A stretch of 64,000 nucleotides of DNA from Bin87 sp965220505 (GCA_965220505.1 CBDCQE010000001.1:2294001-2358000), one strand, 5' to 3'; positions 42,685-52,143 are shown, numbered from the stretch's first letter. The notes: generated from the letters alone by a model not told the origin. Translations and numbers: made by a program.

Positions 42685-43281
42685 ATGGCAACCAAACCCA
42701 TCGTCACCGGCGCCCGCATGTCCGTCGCCGAGTTCCTCGACCTTCCCGACACGGAAGAACGGAACAAAATGGAACTGGACGACGGAGAGCTTTATATCAT
42801 GCCCAGACCTCGACGTGAACACCAGTCGGTGCTTTTCTGGTTGATTTGGCACATTGCGGATTACATTCGGAGTTTCTCAGACCCGCCCGCCGAAGCTTAC
42901 CCTGACCTGGTTGTCGTTCTGTCTCGTGATCCCCGTCGTGTGTTGGTCCCGGATCTGGTCGTCATATTGGCCGACCGCTCGAACATTTTCCAGGGCGGAT
43001 ACGCTGAGGGGGCACCCGACATCGTCGTGGAAATCCTCTCCACTGACCGCAGCCGGGACCTCATCCGTAAGCGGCGCATCTACGCAGACGCCGGCGTTTC
43101 CGAGTATTGGATCTTCGACCCCGTAAACGACACCGCCTTGCTGCTGGAACTCCGCGACGGCGACTACGTGCAGCGCAGTCTTCTCACCGCTTCCGACACC
43201 CTGACCACGCCCCTGCTGCCCGGCCTCGACATTCCACTGGCCGACATATTCCACCATCGCCAGCGCCCCACCGATGACTAA
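42685..43281 (+). CDS. Uma2-family protein (tandem copy A)
   Basis: This 198-residue short-form Uma2 has the full core: MELDDGELYIMPRP, LVPDLVVILAD, APDIVVEILS, then DLIRKRRIYADAGVSEYWIFDP with the catalytic-type lysine. The neighbouring gene downstream is its tandem copy. Residues 1-43 are identical between the two, residues 44-130 differ strongly, and the last 60 are again almost identical, including DNA. Even the 25 bases upstream of the start are shared. Such mosaicism suggests duplication followed by conversion of the ends or replacement of the middle. Confidence 0.88.
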   Translation: MATKPIVTGARMSVAEFLDLPDTEERNKMELDDGELYIMPRPRREHQSVLFWLIWHIADYIRSFSDPPAEAYPDLVVVLSRDPRRVLVPDLVVILADRSNIFQGGYAEGAPDIVVEILSTDRSRDLIRKRRIYADAGVSEYWIFDPVNDTALLLELRDGDYVQRSLLTASDTLTTPLLPGLDIPLADIFHHRQRPTDD

Positions 43282-43325
43282 CCGCCACTTGGCTGTAATC
43301 GGAAGCCCACCACCGGAGCCTTGCC

Positions 43326-43922
43326 ATGGCAACGAAACCCATCGTCACCGGCGCCCGCATGTCCGTCGCCGAGTTCCTCGACCTTCCCGACACGGAAGAA
43401 CGGAACAAAATGGAACTGGACGACGGAGAACTTTACATCATGCCCAGACCTCGATCTGTCCACCAGTTCATTGCCTTTTGGCTTGGCTGGCATATTGCAA
43501 ACTACATCAACAGTCTTAACGAGCCCCCGGCCGCGGTCCATCTGGACCAGGTGACTATACTGTCCCGCGACCCCCGACACGTCTTGGTCCCTGATGTGGC
43601 AATCATCTTGACCGGACAGTCCGGCCGGATAGTGGGCGGCTATTTTGAGGGCGTTCCCGACATCGCGGTGGAAGTCCTCTCCTCCGACCGCAACCGTGAT
43701 CTCATCCGCAAACGGCAACTCTATGCCGAGGCCGGCGTTTCCGAGTACTGGATCTTCGACCCCGTAAACGACACCGCCCTGCAGCTGGAACTGCGCGATG
43801 GCGACTATGTGCAGCGCAGTCTTCTCACCGCTTCCGACACCCTGACCACTCCCCTGCTGCCCGCCCTAGCCATTCCACTGGCCGACATATTCCACCATCG
43901 CCAGCGCCCGGCTGATGACTGA
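43326..43922 (+). CDS. Uma2-family protein (tandem copy B)
   Basis: The second 198-residue copy shares its first 43 and last 60 residues with copy A. The middle (HQFIAFWLGWHIANYINS and PDVAIILTGQSG) is diverged. The core PDIAVEVLS and DLIRKRQLYAEAGVSEYWIFDP with the lysine are kept. It starts 44 bases after copy A. Its stop overlaps the start of the DUF1461 membrane protein by 8 bases. Confidence 0.88.
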   Translation: MATKPIVTGARMSVAEFLDLPDTEERNKMELDDGELYIMPRPRSVHQFIAFWLGWHIANYINSLNEPPAAVHLDQVTILSRDPRHVLVPDVAIILTGQSGRIVGGYFEGVPDIAVEVLSSDRNRDLIRKRQLYAEAGVSEYWIFDPVNDTALQLELRDGDYVQRSLLTASDTLTTPLLPALAIPLADIFHHRQRPADD

Positions 43923-44676
43923 CCGGAGGCTCGTCTCCCTCTCCCTGGCGGCTGCGCAAGCCCTCGCCATTCCCGCCGTTCTCCTCTTCCTCGTCGCCGG
44001 CTCCGTGACGTGGGCTGTCAACGATCCTGGACTCTACCGTAACGGCTTTCAGCGCTATCACACCGCCCAGCGGTCCGGCATCGCCGATGCCGACCTGGTA
44101 GCCATCGGCGCCGAACTCCGCCGCTACTTCAATACTTCGGTCGAACCCCTGGCAGTGCGCGCGCCCATCTACGGCATCGAGCAGGAGGTGTTCAACCAGC
44201 GCGAAGTGGCCCACATGTACGACGTCAAACGCCTGGTGCGTGGCACCTACTGGGTGGCCCTGGGATCGGCGCTGTGGATACTGTCCACCCTCACCCTCGT
44301 CGCCGTCATGGACCGGCTCGCTTGGTCGACTCGCGCGGCCCGGCTAGCGGTCTGGGGCGGAACCGTGACCCTGGCCTCGGTGTTTGCGGTCGGTCTGGCG
44401 GCGGTCGCCAGCTTCGAGCAGCTTTTCCTGCTCTTCCACCGTCTCAGCTTCGCTAACGACCTGTGGATCCTCGACCCACGCACCGACTACCTGCTGATCC
44501 TCTTCCCCGCGGGTTTCTGGTTCGACGCCACCATGCGCGTCGCCCTTACCTCGGTGCTGGGCGCAGTGCTCCTCCTCTCCGCCGGCGTTGCCAGCCTCGG
44601 CTACCGCCATTGGAGCGCAAACCGGCGACGCGATCCCGGTTCGCCACCTGATCAACCGGCTGGCGCTTCAGAATGA
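43915..44676 (+). CDS. DUF1461 (TIGR01906) integral membrane protein
   Basis: The 253-residue protein has an N-terminal membrane segment (LAIPAVLLFLVAGSVTW), an outside loop with YHTAQRSGIADADL and the EVAHMYDVKRLV helix, and three further segments. FEQLFLLFHRLSFANDLWILDP followed by DYLLILFPAGFW is the family signature. The function of DUF1461 is unknown. Its start overlaps Uma2 copy B. The stop abuts that of the converging exonuclease gene with no space. Confidence 0.8.
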   Translation: MTDRRLVSLSLAAAQALAIPAVLLFLVAGSVTWAVNDPGLYRNGFQRYHTAQRSGIADADLVAIGAELRRYFNTSVEPLAVRAPIYGIEQEVFNQREVAHMYDVKRLVRGTYWVALGSALWILSTLTLVAVMDRLAWSTRAARLAVWGGTVTLASVFAVGLAAVASFEQLFLLFHRLSFANDLWILDPRTDYLLILFPAGFWFDATMRVALTSVLGAVLLLSAGVASLGYRHWSANRRRDPGSPPDQPAGASE

Positions 44677-45558
44677 CTACTCGGGTGCTTCGGGCAACCG
44701 GTCCAGCAGCGACTCCAGCCCCAGCGCCTCGCACAGTTCTTCCAGGTCCGGCCTGCGCACCCCAGTCCATCGCACCTGTTCCGGCTCGGTTTCGTCCAGC
44801 GGTACGTCCAGCCGGAGTGTGGCGAGATCGCGATACAGCAACGCGTCGTCCCATTGCTCGGTCAGCGCCGCCATCAGGTTGCCCGCCCCACGCACCTTGA
44901 CGTCCCAACTCGCCATGTCCCTAGGGATATCCTCGATGTGCCCATATCGGGTCAGAACCGTGGCGGTGGACCGCGCCCCCCAACGGGGTATGCCCGGTAT
45001 CCCGTCCGCGGAGTCGCCCACCAGCGCCAGATAATCGGCGATGGCGGACGGCGGCACTCCAAACTTGTCCACCACGCCGGCTTCGTCGATGATCTCCCCC
45101 TTGCGCCGGTCCAGCATCACCACCCGCTGGCCTGACACCACCTGTGACATATCCTTGTCCGGCGAGCACATCACGGCCTGCTCCACGTCGGGATGCGAAG
45201 CAAACCGCACCGCCGCCGTCGCGATGGCGTCATCGGCCTCAAACTCTTCCATGGGCCACACGGTGATCCCCAGGGCTCCGGTGATCTGCTCGGCCAGTGG
45301 GAACTGCGCCAGCAGGTCCGGCTCCACCCAGTCGCCGGTCTTGTAGCCGTCGAACATATCGTTCCGGAAGGAACGGATCACGCTGTCGAACGCCACCGCA
45401 ATGTGCGTGACATCCGGCTGGCCCAGCAGCGCGATCAGGGACTGCGCCAAGCCGTGCGTCGCCTTGATATCCCGCCCATCGGGAGTTGTACGCCCCGGCC
45501 GCGGCGAGTAGTGAGCCCGAAACAACTCGAAAGTGCCGTCAACCAGGTGGACCTTCAT
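44677..45558 (-). CDS. stand-alone 5'-3' exonuclease (FEN/PolI N-terminal-like)
   Basis: A 293-residue flap-endonuclease-like protein. Metal-site Asps occur in MKVHLVDGTFELFRAHYS, AVAFDSVIRSFR, EADDAIATAA and SPDKDMSQVV. The H3TH DNA-binding block is LVGDSADGIPGIPRWGARST. It has no polymerase domain, so it is separate from PolI, like ExoIX or phage FENs. It removes flaps or RNA primers. It is the last gene of a long same-strand series that includes three Uma2 genes and aceB. Confidence 0.88.
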   Translation of the reverse strand: MKVHLVDGTFELFRAHYSPRPGRTTPDGRDIKATHGLAQSLIALLGQPDVTHIAVAFDSVIRSFRNDMFDGYKTGDWVEPDLLAQFPLAEQITGALGITVWPMEEFEADDAIATAAVRFASHPDVEQAVMCSPDKDMSQVVSGQRVVMLDRRKGEIIDEAGVVDKFGVPPSAIADYLALVGDSADGIPGIPRWGARSTATVLTRYGHIEDIPRDMASWDVKVRGAGNLMAALTEQWDDALLYRDLATLRLDVPLDETEPEQVRWTGVRRPDLEELCEALGLESLLDRLPEAPE

Positions 45559-45572
45559 CTTTGCTTGACCCG

Positions 45573-46274
45573 CTACTCTGCGGCTGTTTCGTGCAGCGCG
45601 AAGATTCGCTGCCGCACTTCGAAAACGAAGCCAGGCATCACCGGGTCTGCACTAACCGATGCAGGGTCTTCCAGTATCTCTGTTTCGGTGTCGGGTCGGT
45701 AGACATGCACCCGCCGCCGATACGGGTCAATCAGCCACCCCAGCAGCGCTCCGTTGGCGATGTACCGCTCCATCTTGCGCAACAGCGGCGGCAGCCGGTC
45801 GGTTTCGGACATTATCTCGCCTACAAAAGTCGGGCAGACGGTAACGGTGCGCGGCAAAACGGGGCCGAGTTCCGTCACCTGCTCCGGCGACAGCCACGAC
45901 ATATCCGGCTCGGCGCGCGTGCCGTCGGGTAGGCGGATAATCGTGCGCGAACTGAGTGTAAGCCCGCCGTGTTCCCGCGACCAAATCATCGAGTCAGCGA
46001 TGCCCTCCGCTTCGGCGATACCGCTGTGCAAGTTCACCATGGGGTTGATTACTAACTCCCCTTCTGCGGTCAGTTCCAGGTAGAATCCGCGCCCCTCATT
46101 GGCCCGTGCGAATCCCACGAACCACTGGTCAATCTCTTCGTCGGTGAGTTTCCCCGCCACCGATTCCAGGATGGGACGTATGTTGATCGACAGCGGTTGC
46201 GGCAGGTCGATGTAGTAGGACTCATCACCATCCGTAATGGCTGCTATATCTTTAAGGGCGATATCGGTAACCAT
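45573..46274 (-). CDS. Uma2-like protein (triple array, third in transcription)
   Basis: A 233-residue member of the divergent Uma2 subgroup. The core is RAEPDMSWLSPEQ, VGEIMSETDRLPPLLRKMERYIANGALLGWLIDPYRR, then VYRP. The K in LRKMERYIANGA corresponds to the catalytic lysine position. The gene follows the next copy with a 4-base gap. Protein is similar to the two upstream copies, most in the last 100 residues. Confidence 0.8.
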   Translation of the reverse strand: MVTDIALKDIAAITDGDESYYIDLPQPLSINIRPILESVAGKLTDEEIDQWFVGFARANEGRGFYLELTAEGELVINPMVNLHSGIAEAEGIADSMIWSREHGGLTLSSRTIIRLPDGTRAEPDMSWLSPEQVTELGPVLPRTVTVCPTFVGEIMSETDRLPPLLRKMERYIANGALLGWLIDPYRRRVHVYRPDTETEILEDPASVSADPVMPGFVFEVRQRIFALHETAAE

Positions 46275-46278
46275 GCGT

Positions 46279-46980
46279 CTATCCCTCAGCGGTGTCGTGC
46301 AGCGCGAAGATCCACCGCCTCACCTCGAATACGAACCCTTCCATCACCGGCTCACCGCTGACGGTCTCCGGGTCCTCCAGCATCTCCACCTCCACACCGG
46401 GCCGATACACGTACACTCGCCGCCGGTACGGGTCGATCAGCCAACCCAGCAGCGCCCCGTTGGCGATGTACCGCTCCATCTTGCGCAACAGCGGCGGCAG
46501 GGTATCCGTGCCAGACATGATCTCTGCCACGAACGCCGGGCAAACGTCAATGGCCCTGGAACTAATTGGCTCCAACAGCGCCATTTGTTCCGGCGAGAGC
46601 CAGGCCGCATCCGGTTGAACACGCGAACCGTCGGGCAGCCTTATAATCCCGCCTGCTCCCGCGGCGCGGCCACCGTATCCTCTGGACCAAATGACTAAAT
46701 CGGTCCCGAAATCCGCTTCGGCAAAATAGGCGTCCATGTTCACCATAGGATTGATTGCCAACTCCCCCTCGGCGGTCAGTTCCAGATAGAACCCGCGACC
46801 CTCGTTGGCTTTGGAGCAGCCGACGAGCCATTGGTCAATTTCGTGGTCGGTAAGCTTCCCAGCCACCGACTCCAGAATAGGACGTATGTTGATCGATAGC
46901 GGATGCGGCAGGTCGATGTAGTAGGACTCGTCACCATCCGCAACGGCTGCAATATCTTTGAGCGCAACATCGGTAACCAT
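46279..46980 (-). CDS. Uma2-like protein (triple array, second in transcription)
   Basis: A 233-residue copy. RVQPDAAWLSPEQ, VAEIMSGTD, then RKMERYIANGALLGWLIDPYRR identify it. The last 80 residues are almost the same as in the first copy, also at the DNA level, while the 60-130 region differs. The gap to the copy upstream is 4 bases. Confidence 0.8.
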   Translation of the reverse strand: MVTDVALKDIAAVADGDESYYIDLPHPLSINIRPILESVAGKLTDHEIDQWLVGCSKANEGRGFYLELTAEGELAINPMVNMDAYFAEADFGTDLVIWSRGYGGRAAGAGGIIRLPDGSRVQPDAAWLSPEQMALLEPISSRAIDVCPAFVAEIMSGTDTLPPLLRKMERYIANGALLGWLIDPYRRRVYVYRPGVEVEMLEDPETVSGEPVMEGFVFEVRRWIFALHDTAEG

Positions 46981-46984
46981 GCGT

Positions 46985-47701
46985 CTATCCCTCAGCGGTG
47001 TCGTGCAGCGCGAAGATCCGCCGCCTCACCTCGAATACGAACCCCTCCATCACCGGATCACCGCTGATGGTCTCCGGGTCCTCCAGCATCTCCACCTCCA
47101 CACCGGGGCGATACACGTACACCCGCCGCCGGTACGGGTCAATCAGCCACCCCAGCAGCGCCCCATTAGCGATGTACCTCTCCATCTTGCGGTGCAGGGG
47201 CGGCAATCTGTCTGTACCTGACACTATCTCGGCGACAAATGCTGGACAAACTGTGATGGCCCCATCGTCGGACACGGGCGGAAGCGCCGCCACCTGCTCC
47301 GGGGATAGCCACAAAGCATCGGGCCGTATCCGCGACCCGTCGGGCAGTCGCATGTTGGCGTTAGCCCCATAAACCTCGCCGCCGTGCTCTTCCTCCCAGT
47401 TCCCCATCGCGTTCAACAATCGGAATTCGGCTCTGCCCCCACCTCGGTTTACCATAGGGCTTATCACCAACTCCCCTTCTGCGGTCAGTTCCAGCGTAAA
47501 ACCGCGCCCTTCGTTGAGCTCGTGGAACCCGACGAACCATTGGTCAATCTCTTCGTCGGTAAGCTTCCCGGCCACCGATTCCAGTATGGGCCGGATGTTC
47601 ACCCACACCGGATGGGGCAAGTCGCAATATAGTTCGTCATCGTCTGCCGGAAGTGCAGCGCCTTTGACGGAGGCCGCGGTCGCCATGGCGGTCATCCTCA
47701 T
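46985..47701 (-). CDS. Uma2-like protein (triple array, first in transcription)
   Basis: A 238-residue copy. RIRPDALWLSPEQ, VAEIVSGTDRLPPLHRKMER and YIANGALLGWLIDPYRR carry the core. It starts immediately after the malate synthase stop with no gap, so it is probably on the same message. The three copies share leader, order and 4-base spacing, which indicates stepwise tandem duplication. Confidence 0.8.
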   Translation of the reverse strand: MRMTAMATAASVKGAALPADDDELYCDLPHPVWVNIRPILESVAGKLTDEEIDQWFVGFHELNEGRGFTLELTAEGELVISPMVNRGGGRAEFRLLNAMGNWEEEHGGEVYGANANMRLPDGSRIRPDALWLSPEQVAALPPVSDDGAITVCPAFVAEIVSGTDRLPPLHRKMERYIANGALLGWLIDPYRRRVYVYRPGVEVEMLEDPETISGDPVMEGFVFEVRRRIFALHDTAEG

Positions 47702-49279
47702 CTAGTCCAGGTAGCGATAACCGGGCAGCGTCAGGAACTCCACGAAATCGTCGGACAGCACGATTTCGTCCAACAACTCCACCGCCTTGTCCAGGGCGCC
47801 GGGATTTTCCTGGCCCCGCTGCTCCACCAACGCGGCCGCCTCCTGCCCCCTAACCTGGCGATACAGCTCGGCGGTGATGGGCCGGCCGTCGTCCAGCGCG
47901 GCGCCGTGCTGCAGCCACTGCCACAGCTGCGACCGCGAGATCTCCGCCGTGGCGGCATCTTCCATCAGCCCGTAGATGGCAACCGCGCCGTTGCCCCGAG
48001 TCCAGGCGTCGATGTACTGCAACGCCACGCTGACGTTGTTCCGCAGCCCCGCCTCGGTGATCTGCCCTTCCGGCACCGCCAACAGGTCATCCGGGGCGAT
48101 CCGCACTTCGGGGATCACCGACAACTGGTTGTCCGTCGAAAACGCCGTCTGGAACACGTCCAGCACCGGCTCCACCAATCCCGGGTGGGCGATCCAGGCG
48201 CCGTCAAAGCCCTGGTCCGCCTCGCGCTGCTTGTCCGACCGCACCTGCGCGAAAGCCGCCTCGTTGGCCGCCGCGTCATCCCGACGCGGAATGAACGCCG
48301 ACATTCCGCCCAGCGCGTGGGCTCCGCGGCGGTGGCAGGTGTTGACCAGCAGTTGCGCCGCCGAGGTCAGGAAGTGCGTCGCCATCGTCACCTGCGCCCG
48401 GTCTGGAAACACCATGTCCGAGCGCCTGTTGAACACCTTGATTACGCTGAAGATGTAGTCCCAGCGGCCCAGGTTCAGACCCGCCGGACGCTCCCGCAGC
48501 TCGTACAGGATCTCCTCCATCTCGAACGCCGCCAGGATGTGCTCGATCAGCACCGTGGGGCTGATGGTGCCTTGAGGGATCCCCAGCCGTTCCTCGGCGT
48601 ATTTGAAAACATCGTTCCAGAGCCGCGCCTCCAGGTGCGACTGCAACTTGGGCAGATAGTAGTAGGGACCCGTCCCGTGGCTCTGCTGCGCCACATGGTT
48701 GTGGAAGACCGTTAGTCCGAAGTCGAAGAAGCTGCCGGCCACGGGCTCGCCGTCCACCAGCACGTGCCGCTCCATCAGGTGCAGCCCGCGCGGTCGCACG
48801 CACAGCGTCGCCAGGTCCTCGTTGAGCCGGTACTGCCGTCCGTCCGCCGCCTCGTCGCTGATGGTGCGCCGGTAGGCGTCGTGCACGTTCAACTGGCCGT
48901 CCAACGTGGGCAGCCACGCCGGAGAGTGGGCGTCCTCGAAATCGGTCATGTAGACCTGCGCCCCGCAGTTCAGCGCGTTGATCACCATGCGCCGGTTGGA
49001 CGATGGTCCGGTGATCTCGACCCGCCGGTTGGTCAGGTCTGCCGGCGCCGGCTGCACCCGCCAGTCTCCCTCGCGCACGCTCCGCGTCTCCGTCAGGAAG
49101 TCTGGCGTCGCGCCCGCGTCGATCTCCGCCTGCCGGCGGAGGCGGGATTGCATCAGCCGCCGCCGCGTGGTCTCGAAATTCCGGTGCAACTCGGCCACGA
49201 ACTCCAACGCATCGGCGCTCAGCACCTCCGCATATTGGGTAGGCACAGGCCCGATGATCTGTACGTTGTTATCTGCCAT
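47702..49279 (-). CDS. aceB: malate synthase A
   Basis: Malate synthase condenses glyoxylate and acetyl-CoA to malate. The 525-residue length and blocks are those of isoform A: VEITGPSSNRRMVINALN, VYMTDFEDAHSPAW, RPRGLHLMERHVLVDGEP, PKLQSHLEARLWNDVF, ERPAGLNLGRWDYIFS and GLVEPVLDVFQ. The TDFEDA block includes catalytic acid residues. A GTG two codons upstream is an alternative start. No isocitrate lyase occurs in the window; the next gene upstream is PEPCK-like, fitting C2 or fatty-acid use and gluconeogenesis. Confidence 0.95.
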   Translation of the reverse strand: MADNNVQIIGPVPTQYAEVLSADALEFVAELHRNFETTRRRLMQSRLRRQAEIDAGATPDFLTETRSVREGDWRVQPAPADLTNRRVEITGPSSNRRMVINALNCGAQVYMTDFEDAHSPAWLPTLDGQLNVHDAYRRTISDEAADGRQYRLNEDLATLCVRPRGLHLMERHVLVDGEPVAGSFFDFGLTVFHNHVAQQSHGTGPYYYLPKLQSHLEARLWNDVFKYAEERLGIPQGTISPTVLIEHILAAFEMEEILYELRERPAGLNLGRWDYIFSVIKVFNRRSDMVFPDRAQVTMATHFLTSAAQLLVNTCHRRGAHALGGMSAFIPRRDDAAANEAAFAQVRSDKQREADQGFDGAWIAHPGLVEPVLDVFQTAFSTDNQLSVIPEVRIAPDDLLAVPEGQITEAGLRNNVSVALQYIDAWTRGNGAVAIYGLMEDAATAEISRSQLWQWLQHGAALDDGRPITAELYRQVRGQEAAALVEQRGQENPGALDKAVELLDEIVLSDDFVEFLTLPGYRYLD

Positions 49280-49473
49280 CCTCACTTGCCTCGTTTGAAC
49301 TTGTTAGTGCGACTACTCGCCGTCTCCCGAAGGATCCACAGGGTCGGGATTCGTGGCCGCTGAAACCGGGTAACGCCCGTCGCCGTGGTGGTGAGATGCC
49401 GTGACCAGCAACAACTCGCCACAGCGATAACAGCGCGGTCCCCCTCGGATACCGATTGCGTAGAAATTTTGCC

Positions 49474-51792
49474 CTAACTGGCCTGCAACCCCAGCTCGCG
49501 CAGGCTCCCCAGGGCGCTATCTCCCAACGACAACCCGGTAGCCGATCCCGCATCAAACTTGCGCTGCAACTCCCTGAGCTGGTACGCCACCGGTCGCATG
49601 CCTTCCGAGCGGTGCGCCGCCGTCTCCGCCAGCGTCTCGTACGCCTGGTCCAGCGACCAGTAGAACGACAGCAGCCACGACAATTCGCGTTCGTTGGCCG
49701 GAGCCGGAGCATCGGTGATGTCCAGGATGGTATTGACCACCTTGGTGTAACGGAGTATCCCCGCCTTGTCCTGCTGGTCACGGCCGTAGTACCGGCGCCG
49801 CATCAACTCGACCACCCGCTGCGAGTAGTCTTCCTCCCCGTATATGTTGACCGGCAGCCAGTCCTCGCGCAGGTCCACCACCTCGTTGCCCTCTCCGTCC
49901 AGGATCGCTACCGCCACCTCCGACCGCAGCATCCCGTCGTACTCGAACTTGACCGCGTTCCGGAGCAGCGCCTCCTGCAGCATCATCGTCAGCTCGCGCG
50001 GTATCTTGCGGTAACGAGAACCCGACGCTTCCTCGTTGCTGTCCGCCCCCACCCCGCCGGTGTTGAAAGCGTAGTACTCCTGCGGCATTCCGCCCCAGGC
50101 CAGTTGCTGCAGCACGTGGTACAGCAGGTTGGCGTTCTCGTCCTCCAGCCCGATGATGAACGGATCCGAGAAATACTCCACGTACGGCCGGCCGATGGCG
50201 CCGATGGCCGCGCCCATCTGCACCGCCTCGCCGTACATCAACACCCTGATGTACTGCTCCAGGCTCAACCGGCGCAGCGGCGGAATCACCGTGTTCTGCC
50301 GCATCACCTCCTGCCAGAACACCCGGTCCGTGCTGTCCATGGGCACGTGCACCGAGTCGGTCAGACGCCCGCCGGTGATCTCGGAGATGAGGCCGGCCGC
50401 GCCCTTGCGCTGCAGCAGCCCTTTCCTCGACAGGATCATGCGCATGTTGCGCACCGGATTCTCCAGGTAGTTGGGCTCCTGGCTGTCCACGTGCACCGGC
50501 ACGTTTTCCAGTGTCTCGTCCGGCGCGGTGACACCTGGCGCGCCGCGCAACACGTCGTAGGTGATGGGGTCATCGTCCCGGGTCAGGCCGAAGGGCACGG
50601 CGTAGAAATTGTTCTCCGTGCCGTCGATGGCGTGGGAGATCATCGCCCGCCGTCCGCCTCGATTGCTCGGGATGGGATCATCCAGCGGTTGCAGCAGCAC
50701 AATGTCGTCGTTCATCGGGTAGACCCCTTCCTCGGGGTCGGTTTCCAGGCCCAGCACGCCGGCCAACTCGCTGTTGGCCAGTTCCACCATGATGGTCAGC
50801 GTGCTCTTGCCGTGCAGCGACGGCCCCACGGTGACCAGCGCCGTGTTGGCCAGTTCTCCCGGACCGGCCGGGCCGTCCAACTTGCGCACGCGCGCCATGC
50901 TCAGCGCCGCCTGCACCGCCAGCCCGTTCTTCTGCTTCACCTGGTGCATGGCGATGGACAGCGGCCCCATCTTGTGCTCGCCGACGTAATCGAACCCGAA
51001 GTGCAGCGAGAGACCCCGCGTCGGCGCCTTGAACACCAACTGGGTAATGCCCGCTTCCCGCAGCCGCGACTTCAGCCCGGCTTCCAGGTCCAGGTCGTCC
51101 ATCCAGTGCGGAACCGACACTTCCAGGATGTCGGGGGATCCCTGCCACTGGTCCTGCGGCAATTCGAAGGTCAGCCTACGCCACATGTAGGGCGCCTGCA
51201 TGTATCGGGTCCCGAACAGCAGTTGTCGCGCATGGAAAGACCGACCTGGCGCATCGCATATCTGCCGGTCGGTCTGCACGATGCCCTCTCCGCTGGCGAA
51301 GTGGGCCTCCATCTTGTCGCAAACCTGGTTGAACACCTCGGTGAACAGTCGCTGGTTCTCCTCTGAGAACGCCAGGGCGTCCCGGTTTCGCGTGAACCCT
51401 TCCACGAAATACTGCGTCAGGTCAGGTCGCCGCACCACGCCCAACTGGCTGAAGAACGCCAGCCCGCCGTTGTCCAGCCGGAACACCGTTTCCGGCCAAA
51501 CCTTGCTGGACGCTCGGCCCGCCGCGTTGGCCTCTGCTGCCTCGGTTTCCAAAGCCTGCGCCTCGGCCAGCAGTTCCGCCCGCTCCTGCTCCGGCAGGTC
51601 CTGGAAGATACGCATCCTCTCCACAATCCACTCTTCCGAGGGGTTGTACAAGGGACTGTCGACGCGCTGGCCCCGCCGTGCTATCGCGCATAGCCGCGTC
51701 AGCGCCGCTTCAAAGTCGGGAACGATCTCGGGTCCGGACAGGGGCGACTTGCCGTTGGGCCGGTCGACGGTATTCGCGGTGGGGCTAGTCAA
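49474..51792 (-). CDS. divergent phosphoenolpyruvate carboxykinase-like protein
   Basis: A protein of about 772 residues. The Walker A is VTVGPSLHGKST (P-loop G-x4-GKS at about 323-330), followed by a kinase-like MNDDIVLLQPLDDP and the block ENNFYAVPFGLTRDD. The layout resembles ATP-dependent PEPCK, as known in Chloroflexi, but it is longer and far from the E. coli type. The N-terminal 300 residues are not recognised in detail. It lies 194 bases upstream of malate synthase on the same strand. TTG at 51792 with GGGAGAG upstream is the preferred start; TTG at 51855 is an alternative. Confidence 0.55.
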   Translation of the reverse strand: MTSPTANTVDRPNGKSPLSGPEIVPDFEAALTRLCAIARRGQRVDSPLYNPSEEWIVERMRIFQDLPEQERAELLAEAQALETEAAEANAAGRASSKVWPETVFRLDNGGLAFFSQLGVVRRPDLTQYFVEGFTRNRDALAFSEENQRLFTEVFNQVCDKMEAHFASGEGIVQTDRQICDAPGRSFHARQLLFGTRYMQAPYMWRRLTFELPQDQWQGSPDILEVSVPHWMDDLDLEAGLKSRLREAGITQLVFKAPTRGLSLHFGFDYVGEHKMGPLSIAMHQVKQKNGLAVQAALSMARVRKLDGPAGPGELANTALVTVGPSLHGKSTLTIMVELANSELAGVLGLETDPEEGVYPMNDDIVLLQPLDDPIPSNRGGRRAMISHAIDGTENNFYAVPFGLTRDDDPITYDVLRGAPGVTAPDETLENVPVHVDSQEPNYLENPVRNMRMILSRKGLLQRKGAAGLISEITGGRLTDSVHVPMDSTDRVFWQEVMRQNTVIPPLRRLSLEQYIRVLMYGEAVQMGAAIGAIGRPYVEYFSDPFIIGLEDENANLLYHVLQQLAWGGMPQEYYAFNTGGVGADSNEEASGSRYRKIPRELTMMLQEALLRNAVKFEYDGMLRSEVAVAILDGEGNEVVDLREDWLPVNIYGEEDYSQRVVELMRRRYYGRDQQDKAGILRYTKVVNTILDITDAPAPANERELSWLLSFYWSLDQAYETLAETAAHRSEGMRPVAYQLRELQRKFDAGSATGLSLGDSALGSLRELGLQAS

Positions 51793-52143
51793 GGCATCTC
51801 TCCCAGGAAACGGAGCAAGGGGACGCGTCGGTAGCGTCCGCCGACCGCCCCGCAACGCATCAGATCAATAGCATTCCGTCCGGCGACAATCAGTTCGAGA
51901 GAGGGCAGTTGAGTTGCGCAATTACGAGCCGCCGGCTCCGGTTTATGAGCGGAAATCCTGAGAGGATATGCTACCCCCTAACCGCCCACACTGTCAAAAA
52001 CCGCCGCCACAAATTGACACCGATTTAGCGTTTCACCCCCGCTGCGATGTTGGACTCGCTCACCGCATCGGTATCTGCCTTGGGCGGCGGGCTTGCGCGT
52101 ATCGCTAAACCGATTCCGTCCGTATCGTCGCCTTACACTGGAC
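51793..52143. other. intergenic region without recognised gene
   Basis: This divergent spacer of about 350 bases between the PEPCK-like and membrane-protein genes has stop codons in all frames that matter. TTTAGCG (52025-52031) recurs inverted as CGCTAAA near 52103. No clear promoter is called. Confidence 0.5.
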
